From Rhodocyclaceae bacterium (GTDB lineage Bacteria; Pseudomonadota; Gammaproteobacteria; Burkholderiales; Rhodocyclaceae), in assembly GCA_016704145.1 (NCBI GenBank), contig JADJAS010000007.1, positions 1,612,001 through 1,676,000 on the forward strand: DNA of 64,000 nucleotides, read 5' to 3'. Below the pieces are notes generated by a model. The model had not been told where the DNA came from. It ran no database searches and saw only the letters and a program-made list of their open reading frames with translations. The position numbers and the translations under genes are program-made. Shown in pieces: positions 44,267 through 56,834 of this stretch. Position 1 is the stretch's first letter. The number at the start of each line of letters is the position of its first letter.

Positions 44267-45171
44267 ATTTCGGCAAGGTGGCGGTGTTGATGGGCGGCAC
44301 GTCGGCGGAGCGGGAGATTTCGCTGCTGTCGGGTAGTGCCGTGCTGGCGGCCTTGCGCGAGCGCGGCGTCGATGCTCATGCCATCGACCCCGCCGACCGG
44401 CCGATTTGGCACCTCGAGGGCGAAGGCTTCGAGCGCGCCTTCGTTATCCTCCACGGTCGTCAAGGCGAGGACGGCACCATCCAGGGCGCGCTCGAGATGA
44501 TGGGCATTCCCTACACCGGCAGCGGGGTCATGGCCTCGGCGCTGGCCATGGACAAGTGGCGCACCAAGCTGGTCTGGCTGGCCGCCGGCCTGCCGACGCC
44601 GCGCTATTGCATGCTCGACCCGGCCACCGATTTCGCGGCGGTGGTTGCCATGCTGGGCCTGCCGCTGATCGTCAAGCCGGCGCACGAAGGTTCGTCGATC
44701 GGCATCACCAAGGTGCACGCGGCCGGTGAACTGCGCGCCGCCTTCGATCTGGCCTGCAAGCTGGACCCGCTGGTGATCGCCGAGGAGTTCGTCGCGGGGC
44801 AGGAGCTGACGGCGGCCATCGTCGGCGGCGAGGCCCTGCCGCTGGTGCGCATCGATGCGCCGGAGGGCAAGTACGACTATGAGAACAAGTACTTCACCGA
44901 CTCCGTTCGCTACCGCTGTCCGGCCGGCATTCGGCCGGAGTCAGAGTCGGCGATACGCCGCGCCGCGCTGAAGGCGTTCGAGGTGCTGGGCTGTCGGGGT
45001 TGGGGTCGGGCCGACGCGATCCTGGCGCCGGACGGCCGCTTCACGCTGCTGGAAATGAATACCGCGCCCGGCATGACCGGCCATTCGCTGGTGCCGATGG
45101 CGGCCAAGGCCGCCGGCCTCGATTTCCCCGATCTGGTCCTGAAGGTACTCTCGGGAGCGACTCTTGGCTAA
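44263..45171 (+). CDS. ddl: D-alanine--D-alanine ligase
   Basis: A 302-residue ATP-grasp ligase (DdlB type, as usual inside dcw clusters). Motifs: [62 protein letters not shown] and [16 protein letters not shown]. Supplies D-Ala-D-Ala to MurF. The start is TTG, within the murB stop, with GGGAG 7 bases upstream. Confidence 0.96.
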   Translation: MNFGKVAVLMGGTSAEREISLLSGSAVLAALRERGVDAHAIDPADRPIWHLEGEGFERAFVILHGRQGEDGTIQGALEMMGIPYTGSGVMASALAMDKWRTKLVWLAAGLPTPRYCMLDPATDFAAVVAMLGLPLIVKPAHEGSSIGITKVHAAGELRAAFDLACKLDPLVIAEEFVAGQELTAAIVGGEALPLVRIDAPEGKYDYENKYFTDSVRYRCPAGIRPESESAIRRAALKAFEVLGCRGWGRADAILAPDGRFTLLEMNTAPGMTGHSLVPMAAKAAGLDFPDLVLKVLSGATLG

Positions 45172-45949
45172 GACGCGGCGCATGCGGGCGGCGGAACCGG
45201 CCGGGTTCGGCTTTTGGGATCGACCCGTGCTCGTGAACCTCGCCGCCGACATCCTGTTCGTTCTGGCCATTGCCGGCCTGACCTGGGCGGCATCGGCGGC
45301 ATTGCAGCGACTGCCTTTCTTCCCGCTGCGCCAGGTGCTGGTCGAGGGTGACGTCGAACAGGTCACGTCCGCCCAGCTTGAACAGGCGACCCGCGTCGCG
45401 CTGACGGGCAACTTCTTCACCATCGATCTGGATGGCGCGCGATCGGCCTACGAGAAGTTGCCGTGGGTGCGCAAGGCCGAGGTACGGCGGCGCTGGCCCG
45501 ACGCGCTCGAACTGCGCATCGAGGAACACCGGGCGGTGGCGCGCTGGCAGCAGGCCGATGGCGAGTCGCGCCTGGTCAATGGCTTCGGCGAGGTGTTCGC
45601 CGCCGCCAGCGAGGCGGACTTGCCGGTGCTGGCCGGTCCCGAAGGCTCGGCGCCGCGGGTGCTGGCCCGTTACCAGGAATTCGAGCGGATGCTGGCGGCA
45701 CTCGGCCGCAAGCCGCAGCGCGTGCTGTTGTCGAGCCGGGAGGCCTGGCAAGTGTTGCTCGACGACGGCCTGGTGATCGAGCTCGGCCGCGACGAGGCAA
45801 AACACGCGATCGGTGAACGCCTGGCCCGCTTCGTTACCCATTTCCACCCGGCGGTCGAGCGCGCGCGGCTGGACAACGTGCGTGTGGCCGACATGCGTTA
45901 CCCCAATGGCTTCGTGCTGAAACCGGCGCGTGCGGACGCGAAATCATGA
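45164..45949 (+). CDS. ftsQ: Cell division protein FtsQ
   Basis: A 261-residue bitopic protein: a basic cytoplasmic start (KTRRMRAAE), a membrane helix ([19 protein letters not shown]), a POTRA domain ([40 protein letters not shown]) and a beta domain ([10 protein letters not shown]). It recruits FtsBL. The TTG start has GGGAG upstream and overlaps ddl by 8 bases. Confidence 0.94.
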   Translation: MAKTRRMRAAEPAGFGFWDRPVLVNLAADILFVLAIAGLTWAASAALQRLPFFPLRQVLVEGDVEQVTSAQLEQATRVALTGNFFTIDLDGARSAYEKLPWVRKAEVRRRWPDALELRIEEHRAVARWQQADGESRLVNGFGEVFAAASEADLPVLAGPEGSAPRVLARYQEFERMLAALGRKPQRVLLSSREAWQVLLDDGLVIELGRDEAKHAIGERLARFVTHFHPAVERARLDNVRVADMRYPNGFVLKPARADAKS

Positions 45950-47193
45950 GCAAGGACGGCAAGCGCGACCTGATCGTCGGGCTTGACATCGGCACCTCCA
46001 AGATCGTTTCGGTGGTGGCCGAACTGGATGCGGCGGGGCAGCTGGCGATCCTCGGCATCGGCAGCCACCAGTTCGAGGAAAACAAGGACAAAGGGCTCAA
46101 GCGCGGTGTCGTGGTCAGCATCGAGGCGACGGTGGATGCCATTTCCCGCGCCGTCCAGGAAGTGGAGTTGATGGCCGACTGCAAGGTCAAGGAGGTCTAT
46201 ACGGGCATCGCCGGCGCGCACATCAAGAGCAAGGATTCCAACGGCATGGCCGTGGTGCGCGAAAAAGAGGTGACCCAGTACGACATCGAGCGGGCGATCG
46301 AGGCGGCCAACGCCACGCCCATCTCGGCCGACGACCAGATCCTGCACACGCTAGTGCAGGAGTTCATCGTCGATGGCCAGGATGGCGTCAAGGAACCGAT
46401 CGGCATGGATGCCCGGCGGCTGGAAGTCAAGGTGCACCTGGTCACCGGCGCCGTCACGGCGGTGCAGAACATCGTCAAGTGCGTGCACCGCTGCGGCCTT
46501 GAAGTCGTCGACCTGGTGTTGCAGCCTCTGGCGTCGGGCATGGCCGTGCTGACCGACGACGAGAAGGATGTTGGCGTGTGTCTGGTCGACATCGGCGGCG
46601 GCACCACCGACATCGCGGTGTTCACCCAGGGCGCCATTCGCCATACCGCCGTGATTCCGGTCGCCGGCGACCAGATCACCTCCGACATCGGCATCGCGCT
46701 ACGCACCTCGACGCCCGACGCGGAGGACATCAAGATCCGCTATGGCGTGGCGCTTCAGCAGCTGGCCGATCCGCGTGAAATGATCGACGTGCCGGGCGTC
46801 GGCGATCGGCCTGCCTCGCAGCTGAGCCGCCAGACCCTGGCCGGTTTCATCCAGCCGCGCATCGAACAGATCTACCAGATGGTGCGCGAGGAACTGGCGC
46901 GCAGCGGCTACGAGCGCCTGCTGCGGGCCGGCATCGTGCTCACCGGCGGTTCGGCGGCCATGCCGGGCATGGTCGAGCTGGGCGAGGAGGTATTCCACAA
47001 CACGGTCAAGCTCGGCCTGCCGCGCTACGAAGGCAGCCTGCGCGACATCGTGCGCAATCCGCGCTATTCGACCGCCATGGGCCTGTTGCTGGAGGGCCTG
47101 GCGCAGAAGAAGCGGGGCCTGAAGGCCAGCGGCCCGGCCAACTTTCGGCAAACCCTGGCGCGCATGCGGGCATGGTTTGGCAAGAATTTCTAG
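45946..47193 (+). CDS. ftsA: Cell division protein FtsA
   Basis: A 415-residue actin-fold protein tethering FtsZ to the membrane. Motifs: VGLDIGTSKIVSVVAEL, an SHS2/1C domain (KEVYTGIAGAHIKS), phosphate 2 VCLVDIGGGTTDIAVF and adenosine motif IVLTGGSAAMPGM. The C-terminal amphipathic membrane-binding helix is visible as TLARMRAWFGKNF. Overlaps ftsQ. Confidence 0.97.
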   Translation: MSKDGKRDLIVGLDIGTSKIVSVVAELDAAGQLAILGIGSHQFEENKDKGLKRGVVVSIEATVDAISRAVQEVELMADCKVKEVYTGIAGAHIKSKDSNGMAVVREKEVTQYDIERAIEAANATPISADDQILHTLVQEFIVDGQDGVKEPIGMDARRLEVKVHLVTGAVTAVQNIVKCVHRCGLEVVDLVLQPLASGMAVLTDDEKDVGVCLVDIGGGTTDIAVFTQGAIRHTAVIPVAGDQITSDIGIALRTSTPDAEDIKIRYGVALQQLADPREMIDVPGVGDRPASQLSRQTLAGFIQPRIEQIYQMVREELARSGYERLLRAGIVLTGGSAAMPGMVELGEEVFHNTVKLGLPRYEGSLRDIVRNPRYSTAMGLLLEGLAQKKRGLKASGPANFRQTLARMRAWFGKNF

Positions 47194-47226
47194 GAACCAT
47201 CGAGTTGCAACAACAAGGAGGCGAGC

Positions 47227-48402
47227 ATGATTGAAATTATCGATATGGAGCCCAGCGGAACCGTCATCAAGGTCATCGGTGTCGGTGGCGCCGGCGGCAA
47301 TGCCGTCGAGCACATGATCCGCGAAGGCGTGCAGGGCGTGGAGTTCATCTGCTGCAATACGGATTGCCAGTCTCTCAACCTGTCGTCGGCCGACGTCAAG
47401 CTGCAACTGGGCCCTGGCCAGGGCGCGGGCGGCAAGCCGGAGAAAGCGCGCGCGCTGGCACTCGACGAACGCGAGCGGATCGCCGAGGCATTGGACGGTG
47501 CGCACATGGTGTTCATCACCGCCGGCATGGGCGGCGGCACCGGCACGGGCGCCGCGCCGGTGGTCGCCGAAGTGGCGCGCGAGAAGGGCATCCTCACCGT
47601 GGCCGTGGTCACCAAGCCCTTCGAGTTCGAAGGCAAGCGCATGCGTCTCGCCGAGGAAGGTCTGGGCGAGTTGCAGCAGTATGTCGATGCCCTGATCGTC
47701 ATTCTCAACGAGCGCCTGATGGAAGTGCTGGGCGACGACGTCAGCATGCAGGAAGCCTTCATGGCCGCCGACAATGTATTGCGCAACGCCGTCGGCGGCA
47801 TCGCCGAGATCATCAATGTTCCCGGGCTGGTGAACGTCGACTTCGAGGACGTGCGCACCGTCATGGGCGAGATGGGCAAGGCCATGATGGGGTCCGCCAG
47901 CGCCGCCGGCGTCGATCGCGCCCGCCTGGCCGCCGAAGCGGCCGTGGCCAGTCCCCTGCTGGAAGGCGTCGAACTGTCCGGCGCCCGCGGCGTCCTGGTG
48001 AACATCACGGCCAGCCGGGCCCTGGGCATGAAGGAAGTCAAGGAGGTGATGGGCACCATCAAGGCCTATACGCATGACGAGGCCACCGTGATCTTCGGCA
48101 CCGTTTTCGACGATGGCATGGAAGACCAGTTGCGCGTCACCGTCGTGGCCACCGGTCTGGGCGTGAAGGCGGCGGCCAGGCAACAACCCAAGCTCGAGTC
48201 GGTGCCGCATTACGGTCTGCGCAACGGTACCGACGGCCTCTATGTCGAGCCGGTGGCCGCACCCACCCTTGAAGGAGGCCCGGCGCTGCCCGATGTATTC
48301 AGCTCCGGTCGAATCCGCGGCAATGCCGCCGTGAAGGCGATGGTGGATAGCGGCATGGATCGTTACGACATTCCCGCCTTCCTGATGCGCCAGGCTGACT
48401 GA
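47227..48402 (+). CDS. ftsZ: Cell division GTPase FtsZ
   Basis: Tubulin-like GTPase of 391 residues that forms the Z ring. Motifs: VIGVGGAGGNAVEHM, the GTP loop AGMGGGTGTGAAPVV, and the NVDFEDVRTVMGEMG synergy-loop region. A variable linker is followed by the conserved C-terminal peptide (RYDIPAFLMRQ) that binds FtsA. AGGAGG precedes the ATG. A 33-base gap separates it from ftsA. Confidence 0.98.
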   Translation: MIEIIDMEPSGTVIKVIGVGGAGGNAVEHMIREGVQGVEFICCNTDCQSLNLSSADVKLQLGPGQGAGGKPEKARALALDERERIAEALDGAHMVFITAGMGGGTGTGAAPVVAEVAREKGILTVAVVTKPFEFEGKRMRLAEEGLGELQQYVDALIVILNERLMEVLGDDVSMQEAFMAADNVLRNAVGGIAEIINVPGLVNVDFEDVRTVMGEMGKAMMGSASAAGVDRARLAAEAAVASPLLEGVELSGARGVLVNITASRALGMKEVKEVMGTIKAYTHDEATVIFGTVFDDGMEDQLRVTVVATGLGVKAAARQQPKLESVPHYGLRNGTDGLYVEPVAAPTLEGGPALPDVFSSGRIRGNAAVKAMVDSGMDRYDIPAFLMRQAD

Positions 48403-48419
48403 CAGGACGCCCGCCTTGG

Positions 48420-48464
48420 CGCCGGGGCATCGCCTCCCCCGGCGGCCGAGGCCGGCACGGTTTT
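48420..48464 (+). terminator. GC-rich hairpin after ftsZ, possible terminator
   Basis: CGCCGGGG and CCCCGGCG form an 8-bp stem with a 9-base loop (48420-48444); a T-run (TTTT) follows 16 bases later. The distance is longer than in a standard intrinsic terminator, so it may only attenuate between ftsZ and lpxC. Confidence 0.35.
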
Positions 48465-48513
48465 CGATTACCATACGCAATCCGCTGATTCTCACGACAT
48501 TCACCACGCTCAC

Positions 48514-49428
48514 ATGCTTCGGCAGCGCACACTCAAGGCAAGTACCCGCACCACCGGGGTCGGACTCCATTCCGGCCTCAAGGTGTCGCTGTTGCTGCGG
48601 CCGGCCGCGCCCGACACCGGTATCGTCTTTCGTCGCGTCGATCTCCAGCCACCCGTGGAACTCAAGGCCGACCCGTATGGCGTCGGCGATACGCGCATGG
48701 CGTCGTGTCTCGAGCGGGATGGCGTCAAGCTTGGCACGGTCGAGCATCTCATGTCGGCGTTGGCGGGCCTTGGCATCGACAATTTGTACGTCGATGTGGA
48801 CGCGGCGGAGATTCCGATCATGGATGGCTCTGCCGGCCCCTTTGTTTTCCTGTTGCAGTCGGCGGGCATCGAGGAGCAGGCCGCCGCGAAGAAGTTCATT
48901 CGCGTGCTCAAGCCGGTGGAATTCCGGGACGGCGACAAGTGGGCGCGACTCGAACCCCATGAGGGATTCCGCCTGTCATTCTCCATCCTGTTCAATCACC
49001 CGGCGGTCGATCAGTCCGGCACGCGGGTGACGATGGACTTTGCCGACGACAAGTACATTCGCGACATCGCGCGGGCGCGCACCTTCGGTTTCACCCAGGA
49101 CGTCGAGGCCTTGCGCGCTCAGGGCTTGGCGCTGGGTGGCAGCCTGGACAACGCCATCGTGATGGACGAGTATCGCGTGCTGAACGCCGAGGGCCTGCGC
49201 CTGCCCGACGAGTTCGTCCGCCACAAGGTGCTCGATGCCATCGGCGACCTTTACCTGGCCGGACACCCCCTGCTTGGCGCCTTTTCGGCTTACAAGTCCG
49301 GCCACGCGCTGAACAATCAATTGCTCCGGGCCCTGCTGGACGATGCCAGTGCCTGGGAATGGGCGACGTTCGAACGCCCCGAACTGGCGCCCGCCCGGAT
49401 TCTCAACCTCTACCCGCGGGCCGCCTAG
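48514..49428 (+). CDS. lpxC: UDP-3-O-acyl-N-acetylglucosamine deacetylase
   Basis: A 304-residue zinc enzyme, the committed step of lipid A synthesis. Motifs: [37 protein letters not shown] (zinc His), [50 protein letters not shown] and SGHALNNQL (zinc and catalytic His). Normal length. Lies after ftsZ, as in E. coli. Confidence 0.97.
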   Translation: MLRQRTLKASTRTTGVGLHSGLKVSLLLRPAAPDTGIVFRRVDLQPPVELKADPYGVGDTRMASCLERDGVKLGTVEHLMSALAGLGIDNLYVDVDAAEIPIMDGSAGPFVFLLQSAGIEEQAAAKKFIRVLKPVEFRDGDKWARLEPHEGFRLSFSILFNHPAVDQSGTRVTMDFADDKYIRDIARARTFGFTQDVEALRAQGLALGGSLDNAIVMDEYRVLNAEGLRLPDEFVRHKVLDAIGDLYLAGHPLLGAFSAYKSGHALNNQLLRALLDDASAWEWATFERPELAPARILNLYPRAA

Positions 49429-49610
49429 TGTTGATCCTGCGGATCGTCGGCATGCTGACGGTCATCGCGATAGGCGCCGGCATCGTGGCCTATCTGTTTT
49501 CCGGGGACAAGCGCTATCTGCGCCTGGCCGGCCGCATCGGCAAGTACGCCCTGATCTTCGTCCTCGTCGTCCTGGCGCTGATGTTTTTCGAACGGGTGCT
49601 GGTCCTTTAG
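49428..49610 (+). CDS. Small two-helix membrane protein, 60 aa
   Basis: GTG start overlapping the lpxC stop. Two hydrophobic helices (ILRIVGMLTVIAIGAGIVAY and KYALIFVLVVLALMFFERVL) flank a short basic loop (SGDKRYLRLAGRIG). I do not recognise a family. Its end overlaps convergently with the DUF721 gene. Probably real because the overlap spacing matches neighbouring coupled genes and the frame is cleanly hydrophobic. Confidence 0.6.
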   Translation: MLILRIVGMLTVIAIGAGIVAYLFSGDKRYLRLAGRIGKYALIFVLVVLALMFFERVLVL

Positions 49611-50038
49611 GACTGTTCGGCCAGTTTGCTCAGGGCGACAGCCAGCGGCGAGTCGGCTGGCATGCTTTCCGAAAGCAATGTGAGTGCCCGCTTCTGCTTC
49701 TGCCCAATGCCCGTGGGGCGATGGCCAGCAGGACGCTTCTCAAGCGTCCTGCTCGGTTGCACCCGGATGTCGATTCCGGTAACCTCCGCCGCCTCTGAAC
49801 GAAAAACATCCGTCAAACGGGGTTCGATTTGCCTGAGTTTCGCCGCCACCGCGCTATTGCTCGCGTGGATGACGATTCTCCCCGACCTGAGATTGGCAAT
49901 CCGCGCGTGACGCGCGAGCGGTGTCGCCGACAGAAAAACTTGCTGGAGCCTCGCGAGGCGCCGCGCATGAGCAGCAAGCCGAGCCAGTCCGGAGTCGGCC
50001 TGCAAGCAGTCTTCCAGGCTGCGGGCGGGGCGGCGCAT
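49607..50038 (-). CDS. DUF721 (DciA-like) protein
   Basis: A 143-residue basic protein. The N-terminal half (RSLEDCLQADSGLARLAAHA, then RRLARLQQVF) and central SGRIVIHASNSAVAAKLRQI match DUF721, the family of DciA, which loads the replicative helicase in bacteria lacking DnaC. The C-terminal half is a low-complexity basic linker. Placement between lpxC and an M23 peptidase/secA pair is typical for betaproteobacteria. Divergent from the peptidase gene, 40 bases apart. Confidence 0.8.
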   Translation of the reverse strand: MRRPARSLEDCLQADSGLARLAAHARRLARLQQVFLSATPLARHARIANLRSGRIVIHASNSAVAAKLRQIEPRLTDVFRSEAAEVTGIDIRVQPSRTLEKRPAGHRPTGIGQKQKRALTLLSESMPADSPLAVALSKLAEQS

Positions 50039-50078
50039 GAATTGATCCTCGGCGGCAAGCTCGGAAAGGAGCAGGGAC

Positions 50079-51035
50079 GTGCATATTATTCTCGTCTCCG
50101 ACAGGCTGGCAACGGCCAAGACCATCGTGCTGACCTGGCGCCATCTCGCCATGGCCGTGGTCGCGTTTACCTTGGCCATTCTGGCGTTGTCGTCGTTGTT
50201 CTCCTACGTGACTGTCCGTCACGCCGCCGAGATTCGACTGCCATTCCTCGAAAAGCTGGTGCAAGCGATGAACGCCGAACAGGCACAGGAGAGTCGCCGA
50301 TTCGTCCGCGAGAACCTCAATGTGATGGCGGTGCGCCTGGGTGAAATGCAGGCGCAGCTGTTGCGGCTCGACTCGATGGGTGAGCGCCTGGCGGCGGTGG
50401 CCGGCATCAAACCTCAGGAGCTTCGCATGCTTGAGAAGCCCCGCGATGGCCGGGGCGGCCCGCTGATCGAGCCGCAGCCGCTGTCGCCGGATAATCTGCG
50501 CGAAGCCCTCGACAGCCTGTCCCACCGGCTGGAGGCCAAGAGCGATGCCTTGTCGCTGCTTGAGACACACCTGATCGAGGAGCGTATCCGCAAGAGCCGG
50601 CTGCCGACTTCACTGCCGGTCGACGCGGCTTGGAACACCTCGAGCTTCGGCTTCCGTCTGGACCCCTTCACCGGCGACAAGGCCATGCACGAAGGCGTCG
50701 ATTTCACCGCGGACGTGGGCACGCCGATTCGGGCGGCCGCCGCCGGCGTGGTGGTCAACGTCGAGCATCATCCGGGCTACGGCAACGTGCTCGACATCGA
50801 CCATGGCAACGATCTGGTGACTCGCTACGCGCATTGTTCGAAAATCGTCGTTCAGCCGGGCGCGCTGGTGAAGCGAGGGCAGGTCATCGCGGAAGTCGGG
50901 TCGACGGGCCGGTCGACGGGCCCGCACCTGCATTTCGAAGTCCGGATCAAGGGCACCGCCCATGATCCGAATCGCTTCCTCGAATTGGCCCGAGAAGACC
51001 CGCACCTCGAACATCGCCATACCGCTTCGCGCTAG
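50079..51035 (+). CDS. M23 family murein endopeptidase with membrane anchor
   Basis: A 318-residue protein. One membrane helix (LAMAVVAFTLAILALSSLFS) is followed by a coiled coil and a LytM/M23 zinc peptidase domain. Catalytic motifs: HEGVDFTADVGTPIRAAAAG (zinc His and Asp), TRYAHCSKI and GSTGRSTGPHLHFEV (HxH). It probably trims peptidoglycan cross-links or activates amidases at division. GTG start with AGGAG upstream. Precedes secA by 70 bases. Confidence 0.93.
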   Translation: MHIILVSDRLATAKTIVLTWRHLAMAVVAFTLAILALSSLFSYVTVRHAAEIRLPFLEKLVQAMNAEQAQESRRFVRENLNVMAVRLGEMQAQLLRLDSMGERLAAVAGIKPQELRMLEKPRDGRGGPLIEPQPLSPDNLREALDSLSHRLEAKSDALSLLETHLIEERIRKSRLPTSLPVDAAWNTSSFGFRLDPFTGDKAMHEGVDFTADVGTPIRAAAAGVVVNVEHHPGYGNVLDIDHGNDLVTRYAHCSKIVVQPGALVKRGQVIAEVGSTGRSTGPHLHFEVRIKGTAHDPNRFLELAREDPHLEHRHTASR

Positions 51036-51044
51036 AGGGCTTGG

Positions 51045-51074
51045 CGGAGTCGGCCGGACTCCGCATGATAAAAT
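51045..51074 (+). promoter_or_regulatory. Hairpin and extended -10 promoter before secA
   Basis: CGGAGTC, five bases, GACTCCG (51045-51063) is a perfect 7-bp hairpin. It is followed at once by TGATAAAAT, an extended -10 (TG, one base, TAAAAT; 51066-51074). It may end the peptidase transcript, or act as an operator for secA. Confidence 0.45.
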
Positions 51075-51105
51075 CGCCGTTTTACCCGCATAGGGCGGCC
51101 ACCCC

Positions 51106-53840
<2,735 letters not shown>

Positions 53841-53844
<4 letters not shown>

Positions 53845-54833
53845 GCGAACCGCGCACCATCGCCGAGGACGGCGATGGTGTCGTCATCCTTGACCAGACC
53901 AGACTCCCCGCGCAGACGGCTTTTGTTCGCCTGACCACGCTCGACGAGGCCGCGCAGGCGATTCGCGACATGCGGGTGCGCGGCGCGCCGCTGATCGGTG
54001 CCACGGCGGCCTATGGCGTTGCGCTGGCGCTGCGTGAAGGCGTTCCGTTGGCCAAGGCGATCGACGTGCTCGCCGCGACGCGCCCCACGGCAGTCAATCT
54101 GCGCTGGGCGCTGGAGCGCATGCGCCGCGTGCTGGCGGAGTCAGCCGTGGCGGAACGCCGCGAACGGGCCTGTGACGAAGCCCGCGCCATCGCGCGCGAG
54201 GACGAGGAAGCCAATGCCGCGATCGGCCGCAATGGCCTGCCGCTGCTGCAGATCGTCGAGCATCGTCCGGTGCGCGTCATGACCCATTGCAATGCCGGCT
54301 GGCTGGCCACCGTCGCCCACGGCACGGCGCTGGCGCCGGTGTACGCGGCGCGGGCGGCCGGCGACGACGTGTTCGTCTGGGTGTCGGAAACGCGGCCGCG
54401 CAACCAGGGCCTGCTGACGGCCTGGGAGCTGCGGCACGCGAACATTCCGCATGCCCTGATCGCCGACAACGCCGCCGGCCTGCTGATCATGCGGGGCGAG
54501 GTCGATCTAGTCATCGTCGGCGCCGACCGCATCGCCGGCAATGGCGACGTGGCCAACAAGGTCGGCACTTACCTCAAGGCGCTGGCCGCCAACGTGCACG
54601 GCGTGCCTTTCTACGTCGCCGCGCCGCTATCGACCATCGATTTCGACTGCCCGGAGGGCGCCGCCATTCCCATCGAAGAACGCGATGCGGCGGAACTGGG
54701 CGAGAAAGTCAGCCGCGGCGACACGCCGGTGGTGAATCCGGCCTTCGACATCACGCCGGCCGACCTGATTACTGGCATCATTACCGAACAAGGCATCCTG
54801 CCGCCGACCGGACTCGCGGCGCTTCGGCGCTAA
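53841..54833 (+). CDS. mtnA: S-methyl-5-thioribose-1-phosphate isomerase
   Basis: A 330-residue enzyme of methylthioadenosine salvage, converting methylthioribose-1-phosphate to the ribulose form. Motifs: [36 protein letters not shown] (active Cys), [28 protein letters not shown] (active Asp) and [18 protein letters not shown]. Two 23-bp repeat copies lie in frame (ESAVAERRE and KVSRGDTP), the second just before NPAFD. The TTG start overlaps the secA stop by 4 bases. A class II aldolase gene at 59868 may provide the next step. Confidence 0.95.
54137..54159 (+). repeat. 23-bp dispersed repeat, copy 16 (coding)
   Basis: In mtnA, frame KSAVAARR type (read ESAVAERRE). Differs from consensus at three positions, mostly at the left end. 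Confidence 0.7.
54705..54727 (+). repeat. 23-bp dispersed repeat, copy 17 (coding)
   Basis: In mtnA, read KVSRGDTP. Centre GCG makes GCCGCGGC, a perfect 8-bp palindrome. Confidence 0.88.
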
Positions 54834-54888
54834 GCGTGCTCATGATCGGCCACCGGCGGCCATGTTCACGCCTGCGTGGGGGTTGGTC

Positions 54889-55332
54889 ATGGAAGATCGA
54901 GAAATACAGGGATTGGCGGCGATCATCCGTCGTCATGGCCGGCGCCCGGACGCGCTCCTGCCGATCCTGCACGACATCCAGGAAGCAAACGGTCATGTGC
55001 CGGCCGCACTGCTGCCGGCGGTGGCTTCGGCACTGGGCCTTTCGCGCGCCGAAGTGCATGGCGTCGTCTCGTATTACCGCCATTTCCGCCAGATGCCGCC
55101 GGGGCGGCATGTCGTGCGCGTCTGTTGCGCCGAGGCCTGTCAGGCGGTCGGCGCCGAGGCCGTGGCCGAACATGCCCGGCGCCACGCCGGCGATCTCACC
55201 GTCGAGCCGGTCTATTGTCTCGGCCTGTGCGCCATCGGCCCCGCCGTGCAGGTCGACGAAACCTCCCTGCACGCGCACATGACGCCGGACAAGTTCGACG
55301 TCCTGCTGCGCAATTTGGAGCAGTCATCGTGA
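54889..55332 (+). CDS. fdsG: NAD-dependent formate dehydrogenase, gamma subunit
   Basis: A 147-residue NuoE-like subunit carrying a [2Fe-2S] cluster: ligands in RVCCAEACQAVGA and VYCLGLCAIGPAVQVDE. The helical N-terminal part (PDALLPILHDIQEANGHVPA) is typical. It passes electrons toward the FMN subunit of soluble molybdenum formate dehydrogenase. I use the ATG at 54889, preceded by GGGGG; an ATG at 54862 would add nine unrelated residues. The stop overlaps fdsB. Confidence 0.93.
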   Translation: MEDREIQGLAAIIRRHGRRPDALLPILHDIQEANGHVPAALLPAVASALGLSRAEVHGVVSYYRHFRQMPPGRHVVRVCCAEACQAVGAEAVAEHARRHAGDLTVEPVYCLGLCAIGPAVQVDETSLHAHMTPDKFDVLLRNLEQSS

Positions 55333-56834
55333 GTGGCACGGTGTATGTACCGGCCGATGCCGCCGCGCTGGCCCTCGGCGCCGACGCGGTAGCCGAGGCA
55401 ATCAGTCGGGAAGCGCGGCGGCGCGGCATGGACGTTTGCATCGTGCGCAACGGTTCGCGCGGGCTGTTCTGGATCGAGCCATTGGTCGAGGTGGCGACAT
55501 CGTCGGGCCGGATCGCCTATGGCCCGGTGGCGGCGGCGGATGTGCCGGCCTTGTTCGCGGCGGGCCTGCTCGACGGGTGCGAACATCCTCTGCGCCTGGG
55601 CCGGATCGATGAACTGCCTTACCTGGCGCGGCAGCGGCGCATCGTCATGAACCGTGTTGGCATTGTCGATCCCGGTGCGCTCGACGACTACCTCGCCCAC
55701 GGCGGCGGCCGCGGCCTCGACCGCGCGCGGCGGCTGCAGCCGGCCGACATCGTCGCGGCGGTGATCGATTCCGGCCTGCGCGGACGCGGCGGCGCCGCTT
55801 TCCCGGCCGGCATCAAGTGGCAGACGGTGCTCGCTGCCCCGGCTGGACAGAAGTACATCGTTTGCAACGCCGACGAAGGCGATTCGGGAACCTATTCCGA
55901 CCGCATGCTGATGGAAGGCGATCCGTTCGGCCTGATCGAGGGCATGGCCATCGCCGGACTCGCGGTCGGCGCGACCAAGGGCTACATTTACGTGCGCTCG
56001 GAATATCCGCACGCCAGTGCGCGGCTGGCGGCCACCGTCGCGGTCGCGGCCGATTGGCTGCGCGACCAAGCGGTTGATTTCACCATTGAGGTGCGCAAGG
56101 GTGCCGGCTCCTATGTCTGCGGCGAGGAGACGGCGATGCTGGAAAGCATCGAGGGCCGGCGCGGCCTGGTGCGCGCCAAGCCGCCGCTGCCGGCCATCGC
56201 CGGCCTGTTCGGCCAGCCCACGGTCATCAACAACGTCGTTACGCTGGCCAGCGTGCCGGCCATTCTCGCCGAGGGCGCCGCCGGCTGCCGCGACCATGGC
56301 GTGGGCCGCTCGCGCGGCACGTTGCCTTTCCAGCTGGCCGGCAACATCAAGTATGGCGGCCTGGTCGAAGTCCCCTTCGGCCACAGCTTGCGCGAGTTGC
56401 TGCACGACTTCGGCGGCGGCAGCCGCACGGGTCGGCCGCTGCGCGCCGTCCAGGTCGGCGGCCCGCTCGGCGCCTATCTTTCCGAAGCGGAGTTCGACAC
56501 GCCGCTCGACTACGAGGCTTTCGCCGCCATCGGCGCATCGCTCGGCCACGGCGGCATCGTCGCCTTCGACGACAGCGTCGACATGGCCCGCCAAGCGCGC
56601 TATGCCTTGGCTTTCTGCGCCGCCGAATCCTGCGGCAAGTGCACGCCCTGCCGCATCGGCGCGGTGCGCGGTGTCGAGCTGATGGACCAGTTGCGCGCCG
56701 GCGATGGCTCGCGCATCGAACTGCTGCGCAGCCTGTGCGACACCATGACGCATGGTTCGCTGTGCGCGATGGGCGCCATGACGCCCAATCCCGTGCTCTC
56801 CGCGCTCGACCATTTCCCGGAGGATTTCGCATGA
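55329..56834 (+). CDS. fdsB: NAD-dependent formate dehydrogenase, beta subunit
   Basis: A 501-residue NuoF-like flavoprotein that reduces NAD+. It has an N-terminal thioredoxin-like region (residues 1-120), the FMN/NAD fold (GLRGRGGAAFPAGIKW; CNADEGDSGTYSDR; GAGSYVCGEETAMLESIEG) and the [4Fe-4S] site (CAAESCGKCTPCRIG with a distal Cys in GSLCAMG). The GTG start lies within the fdsG stop. Together with FdsG it forms the diaphorase half of the complex. Confidence 0.95.
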   Translation: MSGTVYVPADAAALALGADAVAEAISREARRRGMDVCIVRNGSRGLFWIEPLVEVATSSGRIAYGPVAAADVPALFAAGLLDGCEHPLRLGRIDELPYLARQRRIVMNRVGIVDPGALDDYLAHGGGRGLDRARRLQPADIVAAVIDSGLRGRGGAAFPAGIKWQTVLAAPAGQKYIVCNADEGDSGTYSDRMLMEGDPFGLIEGMAIAGLAVGATKGYIYVRSEYPHASARLAATVAVAADWLRDQAVDFTIEVRKGAGSYVCGEETAMLESIEGRRGLVRAKPPLPAIAGLFGQPTVINNVVTLASVPAILAEGAAGCRDHGVGRSRGTLPFQLAGNIKYGGLVEVPFGHSLRELLHDFGGGSRTGRPLRAVQVGGPLGAYLSEAEFDTPLDYEAFAAIGASLGHGGIVAFDDSVDMARQARYALAFCAAESCGKCTPCRIGAVRGVELMDQLRAGDGSRIELLRSLCDTMTHGSLCAMGAMTPNPVLSALDHFPEDFA